Positions 16,613-25,172 of a stretch of DNA of 64,000 bases are shown here, piece after piece. A program made the translations under genes and the position numbers. Origin of the DNA: Rhodocyclaceae bacterium (GTDB taxonomy: Bacteria; Pseudomonadota; Gammaproteobacteria; Burkholderiales; Rhodocyclaceae); contig JADJEF010000003.1 of assembly GCA_016702335.1 (NCBI GenBank), positions 437,370 to 501,369 on the forward strand. The letters are read 5' to 3'. Each line of letters begins with the position of its first letter. Positions within the stretch are counted from its first letter, which is position 1. The notes under the pieces were generated by a model. That model was given only the letters and a program-made list of their open reading frames with translations, made no database searches and was not told the origin of the DNA.

Positions 16613-17605
16613 ATGATCACGAGACTGAGTCAGTATTGTCAGAATCTTGTCCGCCTTGGCGGATTGGCAGTGCTATGCGCCACGCTTTCCGGCTGCGTTG
16701 CCATGCCGTTCAAGTGGCCGACAACCTCGCCCGAGCCGGCCCCGTTGCCGGAGCGCGAAGCGCCAGTGCTCACTCGCCCATTGCCACCGCTGCCACCGCC
16801 AGTGCCGGTTGCGGTGCAAACCGGTGCCGGCATGACCACCAGTAGCTACTCCGAAGTTCCCGTGGCGGCAAATCCGCCCATGACCGAGCAGGCCAAGTTA
16901 CAGGCGGCGCAACACTGGGCGCGCATTGCCGACGATGCCGGTCAGTCGGCGGTGTCCATGCTCAAGAACGGCAAGCTGTGCAAGGGTGGCATCGAGAAAT
17001 GCGGCCTTATCTATGTGAAGCCTGCCGCAGTTGTTTCGGACTTCAGCCGGGTGTTTCGCAACCAGCTGATTACGCGTCTGGTCAAACTTGGGGCTCCGGT
17101 AACCAAGGGAAGCAGCGGCGTGCTGACGGTTGAGATTGATGTTCAGCCCATCGTTTTTGCCGCCAATCGTCCCCAATATCGCTATGCGGGAGTGCCAGTC
17201 GAACTCGGCCCCGGAATATGGGCGATACGCGACGTGATTGATGGCTCTGTCGATAATCCCGCGCAGTCACCCGTTGTACCCGATGCCTTGCATTGGTTCC
17301 GTAGCGAGTTTGCCGCGGGGCAGACGCCACGTACCGAACTGTTTATCACCGTGTCCATCACCGATAGCCGGCGCTTTCTCTCGCGCAGTTCCAACGCCTA
17401 TTACATCACCGATGCCGACAAGCATCTCTACGATCAGGCCCTGTGCTCGGTCTTCCAGCACTGCCCCAAGACGGCGGAGGTGGCCAAGGCCGCCAACGAG
17501 GCAAAGGCGCTTGAAAAGCAAGGTCCGCCCGCACGTACCTTGGAATTGGTCGGCTCGCCCGCGCCCCCAGGCAAGCCGGCAAAGCCAACTAGCAAGCAGA
17601 TGTGA
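16613..17605 (+). CDS. Predicted outer-membrane lipoprotein of unknown function
   Basis: A 330-residue protein with a lipoprotein signal: a positively charged start, a hydrophobic core, and a lipobox ending LSGC near residue 28. A proline-rich linker (residues ~38-70) follows, then a folded domain with several cysteines (KLCKGGIEKCG). The residue after the lipid-modified cysteine is valine, not aspartate, so outer-membrane sorting is expected. The start was placed at 16613, because upstream residues would spoil the signal peptide. The next gene starts on the last base of its stop codon, so the two are coupled; the second is FlgO-like, which suggests a flagellar or cell-envelope role for the pair. 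I do not recognise the family of this one. Confidence 0.75.
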   Translation: MITRLSQYCQNLVRLGGLAVLCATLSGCVAMPFKWPTTSPEPAPLPEREAPVLTRPLPPLPPPVPVAVQTGAGMTTSSYSEVPVAANPPMTEQAKLQAAQHWARIADDAGQSAVSMLKNGKLCKGGIEKCGLIYVKPAAVVSDFSRVFRNQLITRLVKLGAPVTKGSSGVLTVEIDVQPIVFAANRPQYRYAGVPVELGPGIWAIRDVIDGSVDNPAQSPVVPDALHWFRSEFAAGQTPRTELFITVSITDSRRFLSRSSNAYYITDADKHLYDQALCSVFQHCPKTAEVAKAANEAKALEKQGPPARTLELVGSPAPPGKPAKPTSKQM

Positions 17606-18180
17606 TGGTGCGCCTGATCTCCACACTGGTGGCTGCCTTGCTCGTGAGCGGCTGCCTTGAAACGCTGATGGGGCCGCCCCCGGCGGCTATGCCCGTCTAT
17701 ACGCCCCCACCCGCGACGGATATCACGGCCAGCAACTATGCCGCCGCTGATGCCCTGATGGAGCAACTGCGGCCTACTGTGCCATCCTCTACGCCATTGG
17801 TGGTCGCAACCATCGTCAATATCAACAGCCTTGAGGACTCGTCCCCGCTTGGCCGTCTGATGACCGAGCAGATTTCCGGCCGGCTGACGCAGGGGGGCTA
17901 CAAGGTGATCGAGGTCAAACTGCGCAATCAACTGTTCATGAAACGCAGCGAGGGCGAGTTGATGCTCACGCGCGAGCTACGTGACATTGCCAAGCGCCAC
18001 AGTGCCAGCGTTGCTGTCACCGGAACTTATACCGACAGCGGCAAGCGTGTTTTCGTCAATCTGAAAGCAATACGGCTCGACGATAACGTCATTGCTGCCG
18101 CGGTGGACTACGACTTGTCCCGTGATGCGCAGATCAAGACGCTTCTTGGCACTAGCGGCAGTGGTAGCAGCCTGAAGTAA
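17605..18180 (+). CDS. FlgO-like outer-membrane lipoprotein
   Basis: A 191-residue lipoprotein with signal and lipobox LLVSGC near residue 17. The body matches the FlgO family, an outer-membrane protein needed for flagellar stability in Vibrio: AADALMEQLRP, then VATIVNINSLEDSSPLGRLMTEQISGRL split by typical FlgO spacing, and the late GTYTDSGKRVFVNLKAIR. The ATG shares its first base with the stop of the upstream lipoprotein gene (TGATG), so translation is coupled. No flagellar structural genes are in the window, so the link to motility is by family only; FlgO-domain proteins also occur in non-flagellar envelope contexts. Confidence 0.7.
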   Translation: MVRLISTLVAALLVSGCLETLMGPPPAAMPVYTPPPATDITASNYAAADALMEQLRPTVPSSTPLVVATIVNINSLEDSSPLGRLMTEQISGRLTQGGYKVIEVKLRNQLFMKRSEGELMLTRELRDIAKRHSASVAVTGTYTDSGKRVFVNLKAIRLDDNVIAAAVDYDLSRDAQIKTLLGTSGSGSSLK

Positions 18181-18194
18181 GCTCGGTTGTAAGC

Positions 18195-18761
18195 TCAGTT
18201 CGCGCTCAGTAGCAATACCAGCGCACCGGCTCCGCCCTCGGCAGCACGCGCCTGACAAAACGCCAGCACCTCGCGCCGCTGTACCAGCCAGCCTTGCACC
18301 AGCTTTTTCAGCACCGGGTCGCGCCCTGGCGAGCCGATGCCCTTGCCATGCACAATGCGCACGCAGCGCAGACTGCGCGCGCGACACTCGCGCAGAAATT
18401 CTGCGGTCGCCAGCCGCGCCTGATCGCGGTTCATGCCATGCAGGTCGAGTTTTTCCTGACGTACCCAACGCCCCCGGCGCAGATCGCGTAACACCGAGCG
18501 GGGAACGCCCTCGCGAGACCACGCGGCTTCATCACCGCCCTCGAGTTGCAGGTCCAGCAGGTCGCCGCCATGCAGCGACTCGGCGAGGGCGTTGCGCGCA
18601 TCTTGGTGCGAATGGCGCGGCCAGGCGGGCGGGGCCGGTGGCTCGTGATGTACGCGATCAATCGTCAGCGGCTGGACATCGGCGACCTCGGCGCGAAAGT
18701 GCGCGAGATCGTCGCTGTGCTCCGGGTCATTGAGCCTGTGCCGGGAACGTCCGGCGGGCAT
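18195..18761 (-). CDS. Smr-domain DNA/RNA nuclease-like protein
   Basis: A 188-residue protein with a C-terminal Smr (small MutS-related) domain. The signature is seen as KLDLHGMNRDQAR at ~105-117 and VRIVHGKGIGSPG at ~138-150, with the late LVLLL strand. Smr domains nick or bind branched DNA or act in ribosome rescue (SmrB). The N-terminal ~90 residues are charged and poorly conserved, as in proteobacterial YdaL/SmrA-like proteins. It lies 6 bp downstream of trxB on the same strand, so the two are likely one transcript, and it converges on the FlgO-like gene with a 14-bp gap. Confidence 0.85.
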   Translation of the reverse strand: MPAGRSRHRLNDPEHSDDLAHFRAEVADVQPLTIDRVHHEPPAPPAWPRHSHQDARNALAESLHGGDLLDLQLEGGDEAAWSREGVPRSVLRDLRRGRWVRQEKLDLHGMNRDQARLATAEFLRECRARSLRCVRIVHGKGIGSPGRDPVLKKLVQGWLVQRREVLAFCQARAAEGGAGALVLLLSAN

Positions 18762-18767
18762 GGCGCG

Positions 18768-19736
18768 TTAGCCGGCGAGGCCCAGGCTATCGAGATAGCG
18801 CTCGGCATCGAGAGCCGCCATGCAGCCGGTGCCGGCGCTGGTGACAGCCTGACGATAGATGTGGTCCTGCACGTCACCGGCAGCAAACACGCCCGTGACC
18901 GAGGTCGCCGTGGCATTGCCGCTGCGGCCCATCTGGGTCACGATATAGCCGCCTTCCATGTCGAGTTGTCCGGCAAAGATGTCCGTGTTCGGCTTGTGGC
19001 CAATGGCGATGAAGACCCCCATCAGGCCGATATCTTCAGTCACACCGGTCTGGGCGTGCTTGATGCGCATACCGGTCACGCCGGTTTTGTCGCCCAGCAC
19101 TTCGTCCAGCGTGTGGTGCCATTTGATGGTCACTTTGCCGGCCTTTTCTTTCTCGAAAAGTTTGTCGGCCAGAATCTTTTCGGAGCGAAACTTGTCGCGG
19201 CGATGCACTACGGTGACATGGCTGGCGATGTTGGCGAGGTATAGGGCCTCTTCGACCGCCGTGTTGCCACCGCCGATTACCGCAACGGGTTTGTTTTTAT
19301 AGAAAAAGCCGTCGCAGGTCGCGCACGCCGAGACGCCTTTGCCGGAGAACGCTTCTTCGGAAGGCAGGCCGAGATACTGGGCGGAGGCCCCGGTGGCAAT
19401 GATCAACGCATCGCAGGTGTACTCGCCCGCGTCACCCACCAGACGGATGGGCTTTTCCTTCAAATGCGCGGTATGAATGTGATCGAACACCAGTTCGGTG
19501 TTGAAGCGCGTCGCGTGCTTTTCAAAGCGCGCCATCAGTTCCGGCCCCTGCACGCCATCGGCATCCGCCGGCCAGTTGTCCACCTCGGTGGTGGTCATCA
19601 GTTGCCCGCCCTGAGCCATGCCGGTAATGATTACCGGATTGAGGTTGGCGCGCGCGGCATAGACGGCGGCGCTATAGCCGGCGGGGCCGGAGCCGAGGAT
19701 CAGCAGGCGGATGTGGCGGGGTGCGGTGGCGGGCAT
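18768..19736 (-). CDS. trxB: Thioredoxin reductase
   Basis: TrxB passes electrons from NADPH through FAD and a redox disulfide to thioredoxin. The 322 residues are the expected size. The FAD motif GSGPAGYSAAVYAARANL is near the N-terminus, the redox site reads CATCD at about residue 138, and the NADPH-binding loop reads VIGGGNTAVEEALYL. The C-terminal FAD-contact motif is VFAAGDVQDHIYRQ. In many betaproteobacteria trxB is divergent from ftsK and lolA follows ftsK. Here the same order is seen but with an MNT/HEPN gene pair inserted between. Confidence 0.97.
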   Translation of the reverse strand: MPATAPRHIRLLILGSGPAGYSAAVYAARANLNPVIITGMAQGGQLMTTTEVDNWPADADGVQGPELMARFEKHATRFNTELVFDHIHTAHLKEKPIRLVGDAGEYTCDALIIATGASAQYLGLPSEEAFSGKGVSACATCDGFFYKNKPVAVIGGGNTAVEEALYLANIASHVTVVHRRDKFRSEKILADKLFEKEKAGKVTIKWHHTLDEVLGDKTGVTGMRIKHAQTGVTEDIGLMGVFIAIGHKPNTDIFAGQLDMEGGYIVTQMGRSGNATATSVTGVFAAGDVQDHIYRQAVTSAGTGCMAALDAERYLDSLGLAG

Positions 19737-20065
19737 GCGGGTTTCCTTTGTCGGTATTGGATCTGCGTCTGATTATAGGTCGCAGAGGGCGATCGTTGCC
19801 TTGGTCCGGCGCTGCAATGCACCACCTCATCGATCGCCTGCCTGTTTGGGCGAACAAAGCTGCATTTACCGTAGTGACACTCCCTCGTGCGCAGGTGCCG
19901 CGTACGGCGGCTACCACTTTTATTGACGTTGGACGCCTGATCTTGCCGTCGCGGATGGTGAGACGGCGATTGCTGCCCTCATTTGCCGGCGAGGCACGCA
20001 TCGCCGGATAGGCGGACGAAAAATGGGCGCATCCCGTGCCGGGGTGGGCTAGGTAAAATAAAGCC
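19737..20065. other. Intergenic region between trxB and the MNT/HEPN pair
   Basis: A 329-bp stretch between divergent genes. I see no convincing gene. A weak partial match to the dispersed repeat (GGTGAGACGGCGAT at ~19957-19970) is present. The AT-rich GGTAAAATAAAG just before 20066 could hold part of the mntA promoter. Confidence 0.4.
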
Positions 20066-20395
20066 ATGACGTCTGTGCCACTACCTGCCACCCTGTCACT
20101 TGATCCGCGAGATCGGCGCGAGATCGAGCGCGTTCTCGCGCGGGTGTTCAGACGTAATGGCGTACTGAATGTGCGATTGTTTGGGTCGCGCGCGCGCGGT
20201 GACAGTCGGCGAACGTCCGACATAGATATCGCATTGGGGACTGAGACGACAGCACCGCTGTCGGATCTTGCCGACTTGCGCGAAGCACTTGAAGAGTCGC
20301 AGGTTCCGTTTCGCGTTGATCTGGTTGATTATGCGAGCGCGGCGCCGGCGCTGCGTGCTGCGATTGACCGGGAGGGAATTGCATGGCCAATGTAG
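20066..20395 (+). CDS. mntA: MNT-domain nucleotidyltransferase (MntA-like antitoxin)
   Basis: A 109-residue minimal nucleotidyltransferase. The defining motif GSRARGDSRRTSDIDIAL at ~47-64 supplies the GS and the two metal-binding aspartates, and a third aspartate falls in FRVDLVDY. In MNT/HEPN toxin-antitoxin pairs, MntA adds AMP residues to the HepT-type RNase and silences it. It overlaps the next gene by 13 bp, the usual arrangement. Repeat-rich borders and the position between trxB and ftsK suggest an insertion into a conserved gene order. The motif is complete, so activity is likely. Confidence 0.85.
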   Translation: MTSVPLPATLSLDPRDRREIERVLARVFRRNGVLNVRLFGSRARGDSRRTSDIDIALGTETTAPLSDLADLREALEESQVPFRVDLVDYASAAPALRAAIDREGIAWPM

Positions 20396-20781
20396 TCCAG
20401 CGCCTTGCCTCGGCTCAGCGCGCATTGGCGACACTTGAGGCGCTTGCCGCCATACCCAGTGATGCGATCGTTCGCGACGCCACAATACAGCGCTTTGAAT
20501 ATTCGTTCGAGGCTATTTGGAAAGCCGCTCAAGCCGTATTGCTGGACCGTTATGGCGTTGAGCTGGCCTCACCCAAGCCGGTAATTCGCGGTTGCTTTGA
20601 GAATGACTTGCTCAACGAAGCGGAGTCGCGGCTTGCGCTGGCAATGGTGGATCACTGGAATCTCACGTCCCACACCTACAACGAAGCGTTGGCGTGCGAA
20701 ATTGCTGCCGCCATCCCTGCGTATCGGGCTTTGTTGCGTGACTGGCTGGACCGATTGTCCGGCGTAAGCCCAGAGGACTGA
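20383..20781 (+). CDS. hepT: HEPN-domain partner (HI0074 / HepT-like family)
   Basis: A 132-residue helical protein of the HI0074-like nucleotidyltransferase substrate-binding family, HEPN superfamily. Characteristic text is RFEYSFEAIWKAAQ near residue 35 and LTSHTYNEALA near 95. In active HepT RNases the R-x(4-6)-H motif reads RNxxxH; here it reads WNLTSH, so the catalytic arginine is replaced by tryptophan, a change reachable by one C-to-T step (CGG to TGG). The toxin may therefore be inactive, or this branch may serve another role. A strong GGGAGGG site inside mntA drives its start. Family assignment is good; toxicity is doubtful. Confidence 0.8.
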   Translation: MANVVQRLASAQRALATLEALAAIPSDAIVRDATIQRFEYSFEAIWKAAQAVLLDRYGVELASPKPVIRGCFENDLLNEAESRLALAMVDHWNLTSHTYNEALACEIAAAIPAYRALLRDWLDRLSGVSPED

Positions 20782-20796
20782 CGAGCCCCGCTTCCA

Positions 20797-20824
20797 TCGC
20801 CGTCCTACCAGCGCCGACTTGCGA
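20797..20824 (-). repeat. Dispersed short repeat after hepT
   Basis: An intergenic copy 16 bp after the hepT stop, marking the downstream edge of the MNT/HEPN insertion. Confidence 0.85.
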
Positions 20825-20912
20825 ACAAGCCCGGTGTCTGCCTCCTGTTCCGGGGGAGGGCGGCGCGATGAGCGGCCGATAATCGTGCCATCCTGCCCGG
20901 AGATGTCACGTC

Positions 20913-23265
20913 ATGAGCGCTACCGATACCGCTGCCCCGTCCCGTTTTGATCGCCCTGCGGTCACCGTTCCCCCTGCCTGAAAAGATTGCCCAACGCATT
21001 CACGAGGCGCGCTGGCTGTTGTTCGGGGCGCTGGGCTTTTATCTGGCCTTGATCCTCGGGGGCTTCGATCGGGCCGATCCAGGCTGGTCGCATGCGTCGG
21101 CGGTCGAGGCGGTGAAAAACCCCGGCGGGCTGTTCGGCGCGTGGATGGCCGATGTGCTGCTCTACAGCTTCGGCTTTTCCGCATGGGGTTGGGTGGCGCT
21201 GGCGTTCTTTCTCGTGGCCTGGGGTTATCAGCGCATGAGCCATGTGTTTGGTGGCGACCGACGCCCGCTCGTTGTGGCTGTGGTTGGCTTTGCCATGCTC
21301 ATGCTGGCGGCCAGTTCGCTTGAGGCGATCCGTTTCTGGAGCGTGAAGGTGCCCTTGCCCTTTGTTCCTGGCGGCTTGCTGGGCATGGAAATGGGGCGTC
21401 TGGTGACCACCAACCTGGGTTTTACCGGTGGCACACTGCTACTTATCGCGGTCTGGATGGCCGGCTTCAGCCTGTTTGTCGGTGCTTCCTGGTTCACCAT
21501 TGCCGAAAAGATCGGCACGCTGCTCGAAGGCGCGGTGGTGGGTGGGCGTGCCCTGTGGGAGGGCTGGCAGGACAAGCGTATCGGCAAGGTGGTCGCCGAA
21601 AAGCGGGAAGCACACGTGGCCGAGGTGCGCAAACAGATCGAGGTGAGCCCGACGCCCCCCGTGAAGATCGAGCCGGTCGAGATGGAGATACCCGTAGCCA
21701 AGAAGGCGGTAGTGCGCGCCGACAAAGAGCGCCAGGTGCCCATGTTTTATGACGCGCCGGGCGAAGGGCTGCCGCCCTTCCATTTGCTCGCCGAAGCCTC
21801 GCACAATGCGGGCGACCTGCCCAGCGCCGAAACCATGGAATTCACCTCGCGCCTGATCGAGCGCAAGCTGGCCGACTTCAATGTGCAGGCCACGGTGCTC
21901 TCCGCTCACCCCGGCCCGGTGGTGACGCGCTACGAGATCGAGCCGGCGACGGGTGTCAAGGGTTCGCAGGTGGTCAATCTGGCCAAGGATCTGGCGCGGG
22001 CGCTCAGTTTGGTCAGTATCCGGGTGGTCGAGACCGTGCCGGGCAAGTCGTGCATGGCGCTGGAACTGCCCAACCCCAAGCGCCAGATCGTGCGTCTGTC
22101 GGAAATTCTCGGCTCACAGGCCTATCACGGCATGCATTCGCACCTGTCGGTCGCGCTGGGCAAAGACGTGAACGGCCAGCCGGTGGTGGTCGATCTGGCC
22201 AAGATGCCGCACGTGCTGGTCGCCGGCACCACCGGCTCGGGCAAGTCGGTGGGCGTCAATGCCATGATCCTTTCGATGCTTTACAAGAGCGAGCCAAAAG
22301 ACGTGAAGATGATCATGGTCGACCCGAAAATGCTGGAACTCTCGATCTATGAGGGTATTCCCCATCTGCTGGCGCCCGTGGTGACCGACATGAACAAGGC
22401 GGCCAATGCGCTCAACTGGTGTGTGGGCGAGATGGAACGCCGCTACAAGCTCATGAGCCTGCTTGGCGTGCGTAACCTCGCCGGCTTCAACGCCAAGATC
22501 ACGGACGCGGCGAAGCATGGCGAAACCATTCCCGATCCGACCGACCTGACCACGACCGAGGGGCCAGGCGTTGAAACCGGTATTGCGCCGCCACCGCTGA
22601 CCACGCTGCCGCACATTGTGGTGATCATTGACGAACTAGCTGATCTGATGATGGTGGTGGGCAAGAAGGTCGAGGAACTGATTGCCCGTTTGGCGCAAAA
22701 GGCGCGTGCCGCTGGCATTCATCTGATTCTGGCCACGCAGCGCCCCAGCGTTGATGTGATTACCGGCCTGATCAAGGCCAATATCCCGACGCGCATGTCG
22801 TTCCAGGTGTCGAGCAAGATCGATTCGCGCACCATTCTCGACCAGATGGGTGCCGAGGCCTTGCTGGGGCAGGGCGACATGCTGTATCTCGCTCCGGGTA
22901 CCGGCCTGCCGGTGCGCGTGCACGGCGCGTTTGTGGCCGACGAGGAAGTGCATGCCGTCGTCGATCACCTGAAGAAGATCGGCCCGCCCCAATACGAGCC
23001 GGGTGTGCTGGCCAGTCCGATCGAAGATTCGGAAGTCGGCGCTGGTGGGACGGCGGCTGACATGGAAGCCGACCCGATGTACGACCAGGCCGTCGAAGTC
23101 GTGCTGAAAAACCGGCGCCCGTCGATTTCGCTGGTGCAGCGGCATTTGCGCATCGGCTACAACCGTGCCGCGCGTATGATTGAGGCCATGGAGGCGGCCG
23201 GTCTGGTGTCTTCGGCCAATGCGACCGGCGCACGCGAGGTACTCGCCCCCGATCGCAACGAATAA
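20913..23265 (+). CDS. ftsK: DNA translocase FtsK (start region frameshifted)
   Basis: FtsK links septum formation to chromosome dimer resolution and pumps DNA toward dif. Four membrane spans occupy the N-terminal ~170 residues, followed by a short linker. The motor domain has Walker A (VAGTTGSGKSVGVNAM) and Walker B (VVIIDELADLMM), and a C-terminal gamma winged-helix domain ends the protein. The expected start is ATG 20913, but a run of five C residues at 20970-20974 puts the next codons out of frame after ~19 residues; removing one C restores the join to PLPEKIAQRIHEARW. Otherwise only TTG 20947 could start the ~772-residue frame. A dispersed-repeat copy adds VGAGGTA in the motor-gamma linker. 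The short linker resembles SpoIIIE/SftA-like FtsK of betaproteobacteria. Confidence 0.93.
23033..23057 (+). repeat. Dispersed short repeat, in frame inside ftsK
   Basis: A copy read as EVGAGGTAA, in the linker between the motor domain and the gamma DNA-recognition domain. Confidence 0.85.
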
Positions 23266-23284
23266 ACAGCGCGGGGGACGGTTG

Positions 23285-24547
23285 ATGAACAAGTTGGTGC
23301 AGACGGGCCTGAAGCTGGCCATGGATCGGGGTTTGGCGCTCAATGAGCGCGGCGCGGCCATGGCCGCCAACGGCTTCGATTGGGTATTTCGCCGCAGTGA
23401 TCTGGTCAAGTCGGGGCAAACCTGGTTCGAGGTGATCCGTGAATGCGACCCGATGCGTGTGCGCCACTACGATCTGCGCAGCGATGGCTTCATCGACCTG
23501 GCCGATGGCAGCACGCTCGATGTGGCGCAAAAACAGCACGACATTCCTCTGCTGCTGGTGCCGCCGCTGGGCGTCACGTCCGACACCTATGACCTGATGC
23601 CCAACCGCAGTCTGGTGCGCTATATGGCCGCGCGCGGCTACAAGGTGTACATGATCGACTGGGGCAAGCCGACCAAGCGCCATGCGCGCCTGCGCCTTTC
23701 CGACTACGCGGATCGCATGATGAGCATTGCCATGGACTCGGTGCTGGAACACAGCGGCGCGCGCAAGGTGTCGCTCATGGGTTGGTGCATGGGCGGCTTG
23801 CTGTGCCTGATGCAGACCGGCCTGAAAAAGTCTGATCCGCGCGTGGCCAACATCATCACCATTGCCAGCCCCATCGACATTCGCGGCGGCGGTGTGATTG
23901 GTGGCCTGGGGCGTGCGCTCAATCCGGTGGCAAAAGCCGTGCGTACCTTTTCTGACTTCCGTCTGCAAAACGTTGACCCGGACAAGATGCACATGCCGGG
24001 TTGGGTCACCACCCTGGCCTTCAAGCTGACCGATCCGGTGGGGAGCGTGACCACCTATTGGGATCTGCTCATGCGTCTGTGGGACCGCGAGTTTGTCGAG
24101 TCGTACACCACCACCTCCGACTACCTGAACAACATGCTGCCTTATCCCGCTGGCGTGGTGCAGGACATGCTGGTGACTATGGCCGTCGACAACTCTCTGG
24201 CCCGGGGCGAGATTCCCCTGGGCGGCAAGGTCACTCGTTTTTCCAACATCACCGCGCCGATTTACGTCTTTGCCGGTGCCTCCGACGTGCTGGTGGCGGC
24301 ATCGACCACGCGACAAAGTCTTGATATGGTGAAATCGAAAGACACGGCCTACGAAGTGGCACCCGGCGGCCATATGGGCGTCATCCTGGGCGGCAAGGCA
24401 CAAGACGCGGTGTGGGGGAAATCAGCCGACTGGTTGCGCCAGCGCTCGGTCGAAAAGCGACCCCGTGCCAAAGCGATCGCCAGCAAACCCGCGCGCCGAA
24501 AGAGCCGTGTCGCCGGGCACGATGATTCCGCTGTGGTGCTGGTGTGA
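23285..24547 (+). CDS. Polyhydroxyalkanoate synthase-like alpha/beta hydrolase (PhaC family)
   Basis: A 420-residue protein of the PhaC family, which polymerises hydroxyacyl-CoA into storage polyester. The lipase-box-like nucleophile motif GWCMGG carries the cysteine characteristic of PHA synthases. The matching catalytic aspartate (GASDVLV) and histidine (GGHMGVIL) follow. Typical text also includes VYMIDWGKPTKR. The length is closer to class III PhaC (~355) than class I (~590), and no phaE is adjacent, so the exact class is uncertain. A basic C-terminal tail (KRPRAKAIASKPARRKSR) is unusual. It lies between ftsK and lolA and overlaps the lolA GTG start by four bases. Confidence 0.85.
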   Translation: MNKLVQTGLKLAMDRGLALNERGAAMAANGFDWVFRRSDLVKSGQTWFEVIRECDPMRVRHYDLRSDGFIDLADGSTLDVAQKQHDIPLLLVPPLGVTSDTYDLMPNRSLVRYMAARGYKVYMIDWGKPTKRHARLRLSDYADRMMSIAMDSVLEHSGARKVSLMGWCMGGLLCLMQTGLKKSDPRVANIITIASPIDIRGGGVIGGLGRALNPVAKAVRTFSDFRLQNVDPDKMHMPGWVTTLAFKLTDPVGSVTTYWDLLMRLWDREFVESYTTTSDYLNNMLPYPAGVVQDMLVTMAVDNSLARGEIPLGGKVTRFSNITAPIYVFAGASDVLVAASTTRQSLDMVKSKDTAYEVAPGGHMGVILGGKAQDAVWGKSADWLRQRSVEKRPRAKAIASKPARRKSRVAGHDDSAVVLV

Positions 24548-25155
24548 TTGGCTGGCGCTGGAGCGCGCTGCTCCTGAGTTTGGTCAGCGTTTCGGCGCTG
24601 GCCGATGGCGTGGCCCAGATGCAGGCGTTTTTGAAAGAAGTACGCTCGGCGCGCGGCAGCTTCGAGCAGCGTGTGATTGCGCAGTCGGGTGGCAAGGCGC
24701 AAGTATCGTCGGGCAGCTTTGCCTTGCAGCGCCCCGGGCAGTTTCGCTGGTCCTACGAAAAACCCTATGCACAGTTGCTGGTCAGCGATGGCAAACAGAT
24801 GTGGAGCTACGACCCCGACCTCAAGCAGGTGGTGGTGAAAGCCGTGGGCAAGGCGCTGGCCGGCAGCCCGGCGGAGTTTTTATCTGGCGGCGACATCGAC
24901 AAACACTTCCAAGTCGGCGCTGGCGGGACGGCGGATGGGCTCGAATTCGTCGATGCCACGCCACGCAGCGAGACCAGTGGCTTTACCCGCGTGCGCATTG
25001 GCTTTGCCGGGCAGCGACCGGTGCTCATGGAGCTTCACGACAGCTTTGGTCAGATCACCTTGCTGCGCTTCACGCGTTTTGAGTCCAACCCATCGCTGCC
25101 CGGTGAAACCTTTCGCTTTGTGCCGCCCAAGGGGGCGGATGTGATCGGCGACTAG
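24544..25155 (+). CDS. lolA: Outer-membrane lipoprotein carrier LolA
   Basis: LolA carries lipoproteins across the periplasm from LolCDE to LolB. About 203 residues with an N-terminal signal peptide (LLLSLVSVSALA) and the LolA half-barrel. Typical text includes the N-terminal ARGSFEQRV, FRWSYEKPYAQLLVSDG and LWSYDPDL-like segments, and the late ITLLRFTRFESNP. The start is GTG at 24544, overlapping the upstream stop (GTGA). A dispersed-repeat copy is inserted in frame near residue 124 and encodes QVGAGGTADG, where homologues have a variable loop. LolA function fits the many lipoproteins encoded in the array to the right. Confidence 0.93.
   Translation: MIGWRWSALLLSLVSVSALADGVAQMQAFLKEVRSARGSFEQRVIAQSGGKAQVSSGSFALQRPGQFRWSYEKPYAQLLVSDGKQMWSYDPDLKQVVVKAVGKALAGSPAEFLSGGDIDKHFQVGAGGTADGLEFVDATPRSETSGFTRVRIGFAGQRPVLMELHDSFGQITLLRFTRFESNPSLPGETFRFVPPKGADVIGD
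24911..24936 (+). repeat. Dispersed short repeat, in frame inside lolA
   Basis: A copy read as QVGAGGTAD, in a loop of the LolA barrel. Confidence 0.85.
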
Positions 25156-25172
25156 CCCAAGCCGGCCCCTGC

